Below are positions 1-10,435 of a stretch of DNA of 64,000 nucleotides, one piece after another. The position numbers and the translations under genes were made by a program. The notes beneath the pieces are model-generated. The model saw only the letters and a program-made list of their open reading frames with translations, had not been told where the DNA came from and searched no databases. Source of the stretch: Cephalotrichum gorgonifer (taxonomy: Eukaryota > Ascomycota > Sordariomycetes > Microascales > Microascaceae); the NCBI GenBank assembly GCA_900312665.1, contig ONZQ02000005.1, positions 11,608-75,607 on the forward strand, read 5' to 3'. Each line of letters begins with the position of its first letter. Within the stretch, counting starts at the first letter, position 1.

Positions 1-300
1 AGTATTAAAGATAGCTTTTTAAAATATATATTTAATATATTTATTGAATAACTTATATATTAATAACAATAATATTATAAATTCTTTAATATTAAAATAA
101 ATACCCTAAAATATTTTAAATTTAATTATAAGTTATTTAAGATATTATTAAATACTAGGTTCTCTTAAAATATATACTCCTTTTCTAGAGAGTATTTTTT
201 TAATTAATTTAATTAACTTATTTATATTTAATTTATTAGATTAGTTTTTTTAGATAATATATCAACTTTAAATATGGTATGAATAGATAGATCTAGTATC
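1..300. repeat. AT-rich, probably RIP-mutated tract
   Basis: This edge of the window is overwhelmingly A+T, with runs of TTTAAT, TTATTA and TATATA, almost no CpG, and no open frame. It contrasts sharply with the GC-rich sequence that follows. In filamentous ascomycetes such tracts usually come from repeats mutated by RIP. No transposon protein can be read from it, so the origin is inferred from composition only. Confidence 0.6.
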
Positions 301-927
301 CTATAACCTTGGGTTCTCATGTCCTTTCCCCATACAAGGCTAAGATATAAGTAGGCACCTCATGGCTAAGATAGAAGCTTCTATATGCACTTATTTGATC
401 TTACTGGTCACTGGCTTCTCGTCCTCTTCCCTTCCCTATTATCCTTGAGGGATACTTCTTCTATCCTTTCCTCTCTCTCTCTCTTCCTTCTCTAATGGCA
501 TTGCCATTCTACTGTCTTCTTCCTAAGCTACATAGATAGCTTACTTCGATGCTTATTCTGTTTTGACTCTGTGCCTCTTCTTCTTCGCTCTAATCTTAAG
601 GTAATCCATCGCCTCATTTCCTCGAGTCCTGGGTCTCTGGTCTTCTTCTATAGCCCTCACCCCTGGTGGTATCCACCAACCTATTAATCGATCTGCTTGA
701 CATGGTTTCCACCTTTTAAGACGGGTCGAACCCACTTTCGCTCGAGGGGCGCTAAGATTATTTGCTGGTCCCAGTTTTTCTCGATGTCCATCTGTCACTT
801 GTCACGTGACACCACATGTCGTGAAAAAACGTCACACTGGAAACTCTTGCTCATATGAGTATGCCTGAAGCAGCGACTTGCTCATACTGTCTGATCCCCA
901 TCCCATTCCACTGCCCCATTCTCCAGG
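301..927. other. Intergenic stretch upstream of the GAR transformylase gene
   Basis: I see no gene here. Composition changes from the AT-rich tract to mixed sequence with CT-rich runs near 420-500. The last 100 bases are presumably promoter and leader of the GAR transformylase gene. Confidence 0.5.
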
Positions 928-1714
928 ATGACCGGTCAGGAAGATTCGCCATGCCGGATCCTGGTCATGGCCTCTGGCTTTGGCTCGAATTTTCAAGCCC
1001 TCATAGATGCCGTATCTACGGGTCAGCTTCAGAATAGCCGCATCATATCCCTCATCACCAACCGGAAAAGTGCACATGCAATTGCTCGAGCTGATGAAGC
1101 AGGTAGGAGTTCTCGCCCATGTGCATATACGCAGCATGAAGCTAATTCACGACCAGGCATTCCTTGGGATTACTTCAATCTAATCAGTAATGGATTCCTG
1201 CAGAAGGGAGAAACAGACGAACAGAAAGTAGCTGAAGGGCGTCAAAGATACGATGCCGCATTGGCCGCGAAGGTTCTATCAGCAGACAGGGAAAGACCTG
1301 AGTTGATTATTCTCGCTGGTTGGATGCATGTTTTCTCGAGTGCTTTCTTAGAACCTATTGAAAGGGCAGGAGTGCGGATAATCAATATCCATCCAGCATT
1401 ACCCCGTAAGTTCCAAAAGGCCATGCTGTGTCTGGCTACTTACACTTTGCGCAGGGGAGTTCGATGGGGCTATGGCAATTGAGCGAGCTTTCGATGAGTT
1501 TAAGGCTGGGCGACTAACACGCACGGGTATTATGGCCCACTACGTAATCGATGAGGTGGATAGGGGTGCCCCTATCCTGGTTAAGGAGATCGAGTTTCGG
1601 GAGGGTGAGGAGCTTGAGGATTTGAAACAGAGGATGCATGTCCATGAGCATGAGCTGATCGTGAAGGCAACGGCGAAAGTGGTGCAGGAGATTGTGGAGG
1701 GCAGGAGCACGTAA
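928..1714 (+). CDS. ADE8: Phosphoribosylglycinamide formyltransferase (GAR transformylase)
   Basis: The enzyme transfers a formyl group from 10-formyltetrahydrofolate to glycinamide ribonucleotide, the third step of purine synthesis, in the cytosol. Exons are 928-1102, 1157-1405 and 1455-1714, giving 227 residues, the usual size for a monofunctional fungal enzyme. The first intron is 54 bp, a multiple of three and without a stop, so naive translation reads through it. Its GT/AG ends and CTAAT branch point, plus restoration of the family segment GIPWDYFNLIS, show it is an intron. The N-terminus carries the phosphate-loop motif MASGFGSNFQAL. The catalytic N-x-H pair is Asn135 and His137 in NIHPALP, and the likely catalytic Asp174 lies in VIDEVD. 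The residue after HPALP is Arg at a splice junction, where many homologues have Gly. Identification is firm. Confidence 0.93.
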
Positions 1715-2499
1715 GCCCCCCCGAGACGTCTCAGAGTCCTCAGGCTGTAGGTAATATCCCTAGACAGCCTACGTTATGAAAATAGCATGTCCCTTATGGG
1801 AGACAGCACGATCTGAGATGTTGCATGTGAGGTGGTGGTTGTGTAGTACTCTTGCATTTGGGCGTCATCAGAGTAAGGCACGTCTACCAGCAGGCTCTGA
1901 GCTGTGTGTGGCTTACCTCAGCGATCCCACTTACAGTCCTGTAAGTCAACCGCCCTACATTGGCAGGCTAGATAAACATCTCCTATTTAAATACTTTCAT
2001 CGAGACTTCAATTGATATTAATAGATAGGCACAGCTCGTCTTTGTCCCCGACGAGCTCCAGGTGCCGGTTCGGCCCTGTCGCTAGGAAGGTGTACTTCGA
2101 GGTTTCGCTAGAGTTTGTTAAAGGGTGATGCTGAAGACGGAGGAGGCTGAGCCAGGCTTGTCAGGGTTGTGGGGTGGACTTGCATGTTGGATGAGAGGGG
2201 CTAGGAGGAAGCTGTGCATGGGGAAAAGGAGGAGACATTGACACCTAACCACCTCTTCCCAATTTCGCCGCTGGAGAGAGGTTCCAGGGGAGGGGTGCTG
2301 CGCTGAAACGCCGAAGGCACGAGGTTTGAGCGAGTTGTCAGTGCCCTCGGGGGTCGGCGCGGGCGGTGCCGACCTTTCTAAACCAGTCACTACGGACGGA
2401 TACGTCCGTGAACCCACCCGGGGCGGCGGCGGCGGAGGTGGCTGCCGGGACGTCCGGATGAGGGGCGTCCACGGCGGCGCTTATAAGCTTTTGAGTTGC
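1715..2499. other. Intergenic stretch, no intact gene
   Basis: No convincing open frame or RNA gene is visible. The part right of about 2300 is GC-rich with GGC repeats and could be the eroded C-terminal tail of the MscS-like pseudogene that follows, but the tail of that family is too variable to confirm this. Confidence 0.4.
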
Positions 2500-3430
2500 G
2501 GTCGCCGGCGAGGATCCTGTCCCACCAATTGGACCTGTGCAGGATGAGCATCTGCAGCTGCATTTTGTCGAGGTCGCGGGGGCTGATGATTCAGAGGTGG
2601 TGTAATCGTACGAGAAGTTGATGTTGAAGACTTAGAACATGATCCCGCTGCGCGTCACATTTGCGGTCTAGATATCGTTAAACCTGACGTTATGTATCTA
2701 GACGAGCAGCATCTTATCGATCCGCACAAGCACGCTATATAGGAAGGATATCCGCTCTACCGGGAGGGATATTTTCTGTCCGTCGATGAGCATGTCAACC
2801 TTGTCGTCTACACCATAGGGGTGCTTGGGTGAGAAGGAGGAACCAAGGGCCAATAATCTTTGGCGCAGGGTCAGCGAGGACGACCCAGAGCGGCAGCAGG
2901 GCGGTTCCTGCAATCACCGGCGTGGTAACGAAGATGCCTCGGGGGAGAGCGGCTGGCTTCATGTCAGTTCATTAGCCCTCAGAAATAGGGGAGTACGGCG
3001 CACTTGCTGAAGATGAAGATGAGTATCAGCGATACGAGGAAAGGAGAGTCTTATAGAAAGGCTGAAGTGCCTGGTTAATGTGGTTCATACCCTCGGCAGT
3101 AGACTTGCGCTCAATCCACATACTCCTAACCTTCCATAACATCTCATCAGGACCAATATTGCCATCCTCGTCCTCTTCGGTGATGCTAAAGGCTCATTCG
3201 GCGTCTTCCATGTAGGCGGGCCCCAGGATCTCGTGTCCTCTAGACGGAGGCTCTCCCTACCCTCTACGACCAATACGCCTCCCTAGCGCCTCTGTCACAA
3301 TAGAGAGCGCTGAGTTAGGGCTAGAAACTGCTTCCCTGTAACCTCGGAGGCAATGGTCCCAACGATGGAGGTAACCCTGTCATCGAGACGCCCGACGTTA
3401 TTAACTAACTGGAGTGGCATCCCGACAGCC
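2500..3430 (-). pseudogene. Decayed MscS-like mechanosensitive channel gene (EF-hand type)
   Basis: Reading the minus strand and changing frame several times gives consecutive pieces of the fungal ER MscS-like channel family (Msy1/Msy2 type). In order they are: a segment with VTSIVGTIASEVTG (about 3420-3300); EALGRRI and EILGPAYMEDAE (3290-3200); an EF-hand-like stretch EEDEDGNIGPDEML followed by ERKSTAEGMNHINQAL (about 3190-3050); a hydrophobic region (about 2970-2850); HPYGVDDKVDMLIDG and VERISFLYSVLVRID (about 2830-2700); NVTRS (about 2660); and FNINFSYDYT then DLDKMQLQM with HRSNWW (about 2640-2510). Order and spacing match the family, but stops and frameshifts separate the pieces. No functional product is possible. 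The N-terminal membrane half was not found. Family assignment comes from my recognition of the motifs. Confidence 0.6.
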
Positions 3431-5437
3431 AACTCTTCCGCTATATCTCATGCTACAGACCTGAAGTTTATGTCTACGTACACATTACCTGCGCGTAGTG
3501 ATCGAGAAGATACATAACGGTGCCTGATCGTCGTCTGCATCATCATTGGGGAGATCTAACCCCCCCTCCAAAAGGAAAAATAAAATAGAAAAAAAAAACC
3601 CCCCCGGCATGCATTTGACAGTCGGTAGTCACAGTATCTGGCCCAACGATCAGCCATGTAGCCGCAGGTTAAGTTACGCGAAAGATATTAGTCCCTCTCC
3701 GTATCCTCCGGTGCCTGGGAATTATTAGTTTGGCCTTATGAAGCTCGAAAGGACGTAGGTTACGTGAGCAACGGCGATTCGACTTCGCTTACCCAGGAAC
3801 TTCAACTACCCAGGAACGCCGAGCCTGGGTCGGCGGGGTGTGGAACTGAGATCTAGTCATGGAAGGTAGGCAGTTTAGCATTTAACGTACAGGCAAAATT
3901 GCCGCCTCTTCCTCCAATTGTCCCGAATACATTCGTCTTCTTGTAATCGTCCCGGAGATATCGCCCGGGGGGCCCTTCAGGAGCTGTCACCACGTCCTGT
4001 TGGTATCGTGGCCACTTCTCCTTGGTCTGGTACAACACTGGTCGGGCGGCTCCTCCCGCTCTCGGCTATTTCGGTGAAAGCCCTGGTCGGCGGCTCGGGA
4101 ATCCCTGCGGGATGGCGGAGGAGTGTATGTTCGGCGGTTACGACCTCTGAGGCGATATCCTGCTGGTATAATATCACCAGGGGTGGTCCCTGATACGATC
4201 CTTGTGATTATACGTTAGCCCTCGCCGTACTGAATTCAAGGACCTCTTGCTAATACGTCCCACCACGTACACGCGGCCTCCTGCGTACCACCCACGGCGG
4301 ATCCGGGACGGGATGGGGAGCTATAGCAGTAGGGAACGGTATCCGAGGAGAATGGGTACACTCGCATGTGTATGAAAGAAGGGCTGTAAGTAGGAAATAT
4401 ATCCACGTGGATCTTGACAATTACGTCGCTCCTGCAAATGCTCACCCTATATTCCATACTGTTCTGTGGCACGACACAGGTACATGGCCTGTCTTCTACT
4501 GTGAATAGGCTCGGATGGGTATATTATGGAGCAACCGATTAGACAGTAGGCCGTACCCTGTATCCAGGCAAGCTTCTGGGCGCCAGTAATCTTCCTTAAC
4601 CGCGGGAGGGTTTACAAACCGTTCCTCTATCATTATCTGGAAAACGGGCCGCCACTCCTAATCTATACAGATGGCATGCGAGACAGGTCGTCCGGGAGGA
4701 TGCGTCATACCAGACCCTTGTCAAATACACTCCAGCCGGTGTGACAACTTTCTTGCAGCCCTGCTTCGCAGAATGGTTTTCACAGCGGCAGCCAGGGGTG
4801 CGTATATGGCAGGCACCTGCAGTAACCATCCGTCCCCGGCGCGAAGTTCGAACGGGAATAACTCCCTTTCTACTCGTTGACTTGTATTGAAATTCCCTCA
4901 AGGACGGCATTTAGGTCTATGTTGTGAGCGGGACACGGCGTAGTTGCCCGAGAAAGACGAACCATGGCGGCCCTGGTACAGCAAGGAATAATACGAGACT
5001 ACACGTCGCGAAGCGCCTCACATGGGGCCATAGAGGTCCCTTCTACCCCGAACTGGAAGCTTTCATTCCTTGCGGAGAGTACAGGGCACACATATGGATA
5101 CCCATGGACGTACTGTGGCTACGAGACTCTCTACATTTCCCCTCTTATTCTTACGTGGAGATGAACTTCAATACAGCCCTGATTGTCCAACAGAACTCTT
5201 GACCAGCCGCAAAATCATAAGGAGCCCTGGAATTACCGGGAGAGCTGCCGTGCCAAGATTAGTGGGCTGTGATATAAGAGACTCAGGAAGTATGGCTCAT
5301 AGTCCTGTGATGGTAATACGCTTGTGTCCTATTTACTGGCAACTTATAACACACGCTGCTTTTCTACCACCATAAACAATTTATACACTCCATCTATTAT
5401 GCTCTACTATACACGGAAGGCGTCATCTGCCTAACCA
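3431..5437. other. Unassigned stretch of about 2 kb
   Basis: Several short open frames exist on both strands, but none shows a recognisable motif, exon chain or codon pattern. Near 3580-3605 there is an A-run followed by a C-run. This could hold the lost N-terminal half of the MscS-like gene or another eroded gene. I cannot support any specific call. Confidence 0.35.
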
Positions 5438-6902
5438 TCAAAGAAGCATCCGTCGAGGATCCTCAATATATTCCTTCACCTTGACAAGGAACTGAGTTGC
5501 CTCCCTGCCATCGAGGAGGCGATGGTCATACGTCAATGCGAGGTACATCATGGGCCTCACCTCGATCTTGCCATCTACTACAACGGCCCGGTCCTTGATG
5601 GCGTGGAGGCCAAGGACGGCACTCTGCGGTAGGTTGATGATTGGAGTTCCCATCATGGAGCCGAACACACCCCCGTTGCTGATGGTGAAGGTACCACCGG
5701 CCATGTCCTCGATCGTCAGCTTTCCGCTCCTCGCCTATCGCGTATGTCAGTAATGGAAAATGCCTTGAGAGAGTAGGTAAGCTGCAACGGATGGACGAAC
5801 CTTCTTCCCCAACCCGGCAATGGAATCCTCGATCCCGAGGATGTCCATCGACTCCGCGTTTCGTACGACGGGCGTGACTAGGCCCTTTTCCGTAGCGACA
5901 GCGATGCTGATATCTACGTAGTCTCGGTAGACGATAGTATCGCCCCCGTTCGGACCCTCGATGGAGGCGTTAACCACAGGGAAATCCCTCATGGCGAGGA
6001 CGGCAGCGCGGGAGAAGGCGCCCATGAAGCCGAACTTGATACCGGTCCTCTTCAGGACGTCATCCTTGTAGAGTTTCCTGAACTGCATGAGCGAGCTCAT
6101 GTCGACCTCGTTGAATGTTGTGAGCGACGCCGCCGTGTTTTGGGACTGCTTCAAGCGCTCAGAGATGCGAAGACGCATGCGGTTCATTTTCACCTGGTTC
6201 AGCGTTAGCTCGGCGTTGGGACAAACAATGCGCGAGACACATCACAGGCCACCTACTCGGCGTTCCTCACGGCCGCCCTGGAGACTCTCGGGGGCAGCCC
6301 TAGCGGGTTGGGGCGTCGGGGTCGGCGAGCTAGCCGGGGTGCTCGGGGCCGGGGCCACAGGTGTTTTCTCGGCCGCCGGCGTGGAGGGTGCACTGGCGGG
6401 CTCCTGGGGCTTGGGAGTGGGACTCGGCTTCGCCTCTCCCTCATCCACCTTGGGGGTGGGAGCCTTCTCGGCTCCCTTGTCCGGGGAGGACCCAGGCTCC
6501 AGGCGGACGAGGTCCTGACCGACAATGACGGTGTCATCCTCACTGGCGAGGAGCTCCGTTATAATCCCAGCCTCCGATGCGTTGACCGAGACATCAATCT
6601 AGAAGGGGAGATTAGCGGGCCAAAGGAAATCGGTCGAGGTGGTCCGGGCAGTGACGCATGCTCACCTTGTCCGTCTCGATGGTGGCGATCTCCTCGTCCT
6701 GCTCGACGTACTCGCCAACCTGCTTCGTGAACTGCTTTAGTGTCCCCTCGGAGATAGACTCCGCCATCTGCGGGACCTTGATCGTGATGGCCGCTGCGTA
6801 GCTCCGCGCCTGCTGCATCATGGCGGGCAGGTTATGCGGGAGCCGCCGGGCCTGGTGCGGATGCACAAGGCTGGCGGCACGGATGAGGCGCCGTGCAAGC
6901 AT
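5438..6902 (-). CDS. KGD2: Dihydrolipoamide succinyltransferase, E2 of 2-oxoglutarate dehydrogenase
   Basis: This is the core acyltransferase of the mitochondrial 2-oxoglutarate dehydrogenase complex, passing the succinyl group from lipoate to CoA. Exons on the minus strand are 6902-6666, 6598-6257, 6193-5801 and 5734-5438, all phase 0, giving 422 residues. The Arg-rich N-terminus is a mitochondrial targeting peptide. A single lipoyl domain follows, with the lipoylated Lys79 in ETDK at the end of exon 1. Exon 2 encodes a Pro/Ala-rich linker, and exons 3-4 the catalytic domain with NRMRLRISERLKQSQN and the active-site motif YDHRLLDG (His395, Asp399). As usual for KGD2 there is no separate E3-binding domain. 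Intron 3 has the unusual donor GTTCGT. The gene shares a divergent promoter with the small gene at 7401, and the E3 partner LPD1 lies at the other end of the window. Confidence 0.96.
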
Positions 6903-7122
6903 TTTCTCGGGTGCGAGGAGAGAGACTTCTGTGGGTGGTCGGGTTGAGAACGGGCGGGGGAGCTGCCTTGGTAGTCGGCGGCGCGTTTGTAGATGATGTC
7001 AGGTTGGCTGGCAAGAAAAATTCCGCTGGCTGTTCTCGAGAGAAACTCGGGTCGATCCGCGAGTTCGAAACCGGTTGATCCGTCTAGGTACAGCAACAAC
7101 CTCGGGAGAATAGATGTGGGCG

Positions 7123-7132
7123 ATTGGCCAAT
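7123..7132. promoter_or_regulatory. Inverted CCAAT pair in the KGD2 divergent promoter
   Basis: The sequence ATTGGCCAAT forms a perfect palindrome holding a CCAAT box on each strand, about 220 bp upstream of KGD2 and 270 bp upstream of the gene at 7401. CCAAT is the site of the Hap (NF-Y) complex, which controls KGD2 and other respiratory genes in yeast. That the same applies here is inference. Confidence 0.45.
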
Positions 7133-7400
7133 GAGAGCTCTCCCAATTGATTGTTGCCTCAGGACGCGACCGCAAAAGCTCCCGTCTGCCATGCGGATCC
7201 TCTGGTCAACCACCAATGTCAATCCCATCCGCCCTTACACCACCAGACCCGCGAGAATTTGTTGCTCACTCGTCAGCACCTACAAGCTCCGCAGAGCGAC
7301 TCTCGGCCTCGGCGATCTTCCACCATGTCTACCAAAAGAGCGGCCTTGTACGTGGCCGCCCCCCCGCGCGCGACCGAAGCCCACCCGAAGCTAATCCTCG

Positions 7401-7861
7401 ATGGCGCCCGTAGGTCCCTTTATCGCAGAGCGCTCAAGCTCTCCCTCGATTGGGCAGTACACCGCTCCGTATGGAGGGGGCAAGCCGTCTACATACGATC
7501 CCTCTTTGAGGCGAACCGAAACGTCGCCGATCCCAGGCAGCAGCGGGTATGCGCCGGCCCTTCGATCGCCCGTTCGCATCACACCAACTGACGATATCAA
7601 GGCACTTCTCTCCGCGACTGAAAAGCTTCTCGATGAATGGAAGCACCCCGAGCCTTACATCCCGCCTTGCGCACCGGGCGGTACGTCGGACACGATCCCG
7701 AACATATCTGTGTCGATTTTGATACTGACTCCTCTTAGGTTCGAAATATGAGAGGAACATCCCAGCACCCTTCCTCGATCGTGAGTCTCCCCCTAGGCGA
7801 GAACAGAACATCGACTCAGCCGCTAATTTCCCATGCAGCTCCTCGGCCGGCCAAATTCTAG
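7401..7861 (+). CDS. Small conserved-looking protein of unknown function
   Basis: Exons 7401-7680, 7739-7780 and 7839-7861 join in frame to a 114-residue protein. Both introns have good donors (GTACGT, GTGAGT) and TAG or CAG acceptors, and the second has a CTAAT branch point. This coherent splicing is the main evidence that the gene is real. The N-terminal half is Ser/Pro/Gly-rich and looks disordered. It is followed by a probable short helix, DDIKALLSATEKLLDEW, and a C-terminal segment with PPCAPGGSKYERN ending in PRPAKF. No signal peptide or membrane segment is seen. I do not recognise the family. An upstream ATG at 7328 is in another frame, and a start there would need an impossibly short intron. 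The gene diverges from KGD2. Confidence 0.6.
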
Positions 7862-8132
7862 AAGTTCTTCGAAAATGTTCCATTAGATAGACCATGCTAG
7901 CAGCTGTGTTTCGATTCCAAATTGAAGTCGGTGTCCCATTAGGACATGGGCATTTTACATCACATCCAAAGTTTGAACTAGAAGTGCTCATGAAAAGATT
8001 TCATTCATGGCCATGGCCATGAGCATTATTGTACAAACAAACGCGTAAAAGCAACCCAGAGCCCCGAACCGTATGACCCCAAATTCCCGAAACAACCAAC
8101 CAGCCGTGAAAACAAAACAGTCATGAAATAGT

Positions 8133-8658
8133 CTAAAGGAGTTGGCTCCCGCTGCCACCGACCGCACCCTTCTTGCTCGTCTTCTTCGGGAGAAGGTCTG
8201 CGAAGAGTTAGTACGATACACTGAATTGGGCTATGCACTTGCGGATACTTACTCTGGTGGATGTTGGGTAGGACACCGCCTTGCGCGATGGTAACGTGTC
8301 CAAGAAGCTTGTTCAACTCCTCATCGTTCCTGATGGCCAGCTGGAGGTGGCGGGGGATGATACGGGTCTTCTTGTTGTCGCGGGCGGCGTTGCCAGCCAG
8401 CTCGAGAATCTCGGCCGCCAAGTACTCGAGGACGGCGGCGAGGTAGACAGGGGCGCCGGCACCAACACGCTGGGCGTAGTTACCCTTGCGCAGGAGACGG
8501 TGGACACGACCGACAGGGAAGGCAAGACCAGCCTTGGACGAACGGCTAGATGAGAGTGTGAGAACGCGCCCGAGTTGCGCATCGGAAAGACTTAGGACTT
8601 ACGACTGAGCGTTCTTGGCACCGCTCGCCTTGCCACCGGACTTTCCACCTCCAGTCAT
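8133..8658 (-). CDS. Histone H2A
   Basis: This core nucleosome histone pairs with H2B encoded by the divergent neighbour. Exons on the minus strand are 8658-8603, 8545-8253 and 8197-8133, giving 137 residues. The N-terminal tail, histone fold and acidic patch (EEL in the NDEELNKLL segment) are canonical for fungal H2A. The C-terminal tail is Lys/Gly/Ser-rich and ends SGSQLL. Fungal H2A normally ends in SQE followed by a hydrophobic residue, the motif phosphorylated by Mec1/Tel1-type kinases after DNA damage. Here the SQ is kept but the acidic residue is Leu. The reading frame and splice sites around this end are clear, so the change is either real or a base error. Confidence 0.97.
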
Positions 8659-9581
8659 TTTGAATGCGATTTATTGGGGGGTTGGGGTTGAAAAGTTGTT
8701 GTAAAGATGTGAGAATCGATGAGGCGTTCGGAGAAGATGTTTTGTTAGTCGGTACGGATGTCAAATGTCAGGAGAGGTGATGGAGAGGAGGAAAGGTCGT
8801 GTTATGGGGGAGAGAAGGGTTAAGTAGTTTTCGCGTCAGTGTCGGGACATACACGGATCACTGGAGCAAATGATAAATTGCGCTAGTCCGTAAAGGGAAA
8901 TCTCTCTGCACCACCACACCTACCCCAATACACAGAAATTTGGGGAGGCGCATGCGGCAAACAGAAGCTACCTGGCCCACGGTGGCTATTACCCCAATAG
9001 AGAACAGCCCACACTAGATCCTGAAGGGAAAGCTTCCGAGAAAATTTTGGCCATGACCTCTGGGGTTTGTGATTCGCGATTCGCCTGTAAAAACGTAATT
9101 GAATAACCCCGTAACGAACAGATCTGACACCCCGCTGAAGCTCTAATCCAGCGCGGTTGTGACTAAGGACTTCAATCCCGCGGACGCGTCGGTGTGGGGC
9201 GCGAGTACCTCTCCTTCCCCACCTTGGCACGCGTCAGAGAGCGACGCCCCATAAATTCCCCATTTTGGAAATGTTATGATGTGGCTTGTGCGGGTTGAGA
9301 ATTCTGCCCGCCAAAAAAAGGCGGCTGGTGTACCAGTTACCCCGATTTGATTCGCGTTTTCATTCGCCGATTAAGTACCAGTGTATTTGTTGCACCGCCA
9401 GCCGAATCAGTACAGCGCGCGTCCACCTACAAAAAGGTCCAGCTTCCCCCGAACCTCCATCACGACCATCTCCCAACTTCATCTCTTTACACTTCACATA
9501 CGGCAAGTTATCGCAAGGTATTTATCCTCAACCAACAACCTCACACAACCTCACCACCCCCAATTTCCAAAATCCGTCAAA
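8659..9581. promoter_or_regulatory. Divergent H2A/H2B promoter with repeated CCAAT element
   Basis: This 0.9 kb region separates the divergently transcribed H2A and H2B genes and must drive both. The ten-base string TACCCCAATA occurs twice, at 8921-8930 and 8990-8999, each containing a CCAAT box. A pyrimidine- and A-rich leader precedes the H2B start. Coordinated S-phase control is expected for histone pairs, but no specific S-phase element was recognised. Confidence 0.55.
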
Positions 9582-10160
9582 ATGCCTCCCAAGGCCGATA
9601 AGAAGCCCGCCGCCTCCAAGGCCCCCGCCACCGCCTCCAAGGCTCCCGAGAAGAAGGATGCCGGCAAGAAGACCGCCGCCAGCGGCGACAAGAAGAAGCG
9701 CACCAAGGCGCGAAAGGAGACCTACTCCTCCTACATCTACAAGGGTATGCACCTAAAGTCACCGATTTGGGATACGCAGTTGGACATTACTGACGCGTCG
9801 ATTACAGTCCTGAAGCAGGTCCACCCCGACACTGGTATCTCCAACCGTGCCATGTCCATCCTGAACTCGTTTGTCAATGGTGAGTCACATTATATCCTCG
9901 TCTCCACGCGAACAAAATAATAACACGATGCAGACATCTTCGAGCGCGTCGCGACTGAGGCTTCCAAGCTTGCGGCCTACAACAAGAAGTCGACCATCTC
10001 TTCGCGGGAAATCCAGACCTCGTAAGTATCTCAACTGCCAGGCACAATCAAATCTAACACAGGTCACAGCGTCCGTCTCATCCTGCCCGGTGAGCTTGCC
10101 AAGCACGCCGTGTCTGAGGGCACGAAGGCGGTCACCAAGTACTCCTCGTCCACGAAATAA
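9582..10160 (+). CDS. Histone H2B
   Basis: The partner of H2A in the nucleosome. Exons 9582-9744, 9808-9879, 9934-10021 and 10070-10160 give 137 residues. The N-terminal tail is Lys/Ala-rich with repeated SKAP motifs, the histone fold begins at [20 protein letters not shown], and the C-terminus contains AVTKYSSS, which carries the conserved ubiquitination-site lysine. All three introns are 48-63 bp with consensus ends. The divergent arrangement with H2A is the standard fungal layout. Confidence 0.97.
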
Positions 10161-10435
10161 ATTTTGTCTTGGTTTTTTGTGCTTTCAGTTTTGTTCGGGC
10201 ATATGGGTTTGTTGCTTGGCATCGGGTGTCCAAGGACCGCGGGTGGGACGAGTTATCCCCACTCTCCTTTCGGTGTCTTTAATGCGTTACGGATGGTTTT
10301 GTTTTTAGGGGGCAATGTCTTCTCACGGGTAACGGGGTTTGCGGTTGTACAATACACCTTTCGAGAATAGGGATTAGTCCGAATGGATTAAATTTGTCTA
10401 TTCTTGCCCGCATCTTTGCATTGCACTAACCATCC

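Noticed and set aside
7328..7591. Alternative start for the small gene near KGD2 (frame opening MSTKRAALYV)
   Set aside because: Joining it to the supported frame would need an intron of about 19 bases, below the fungal minimum.
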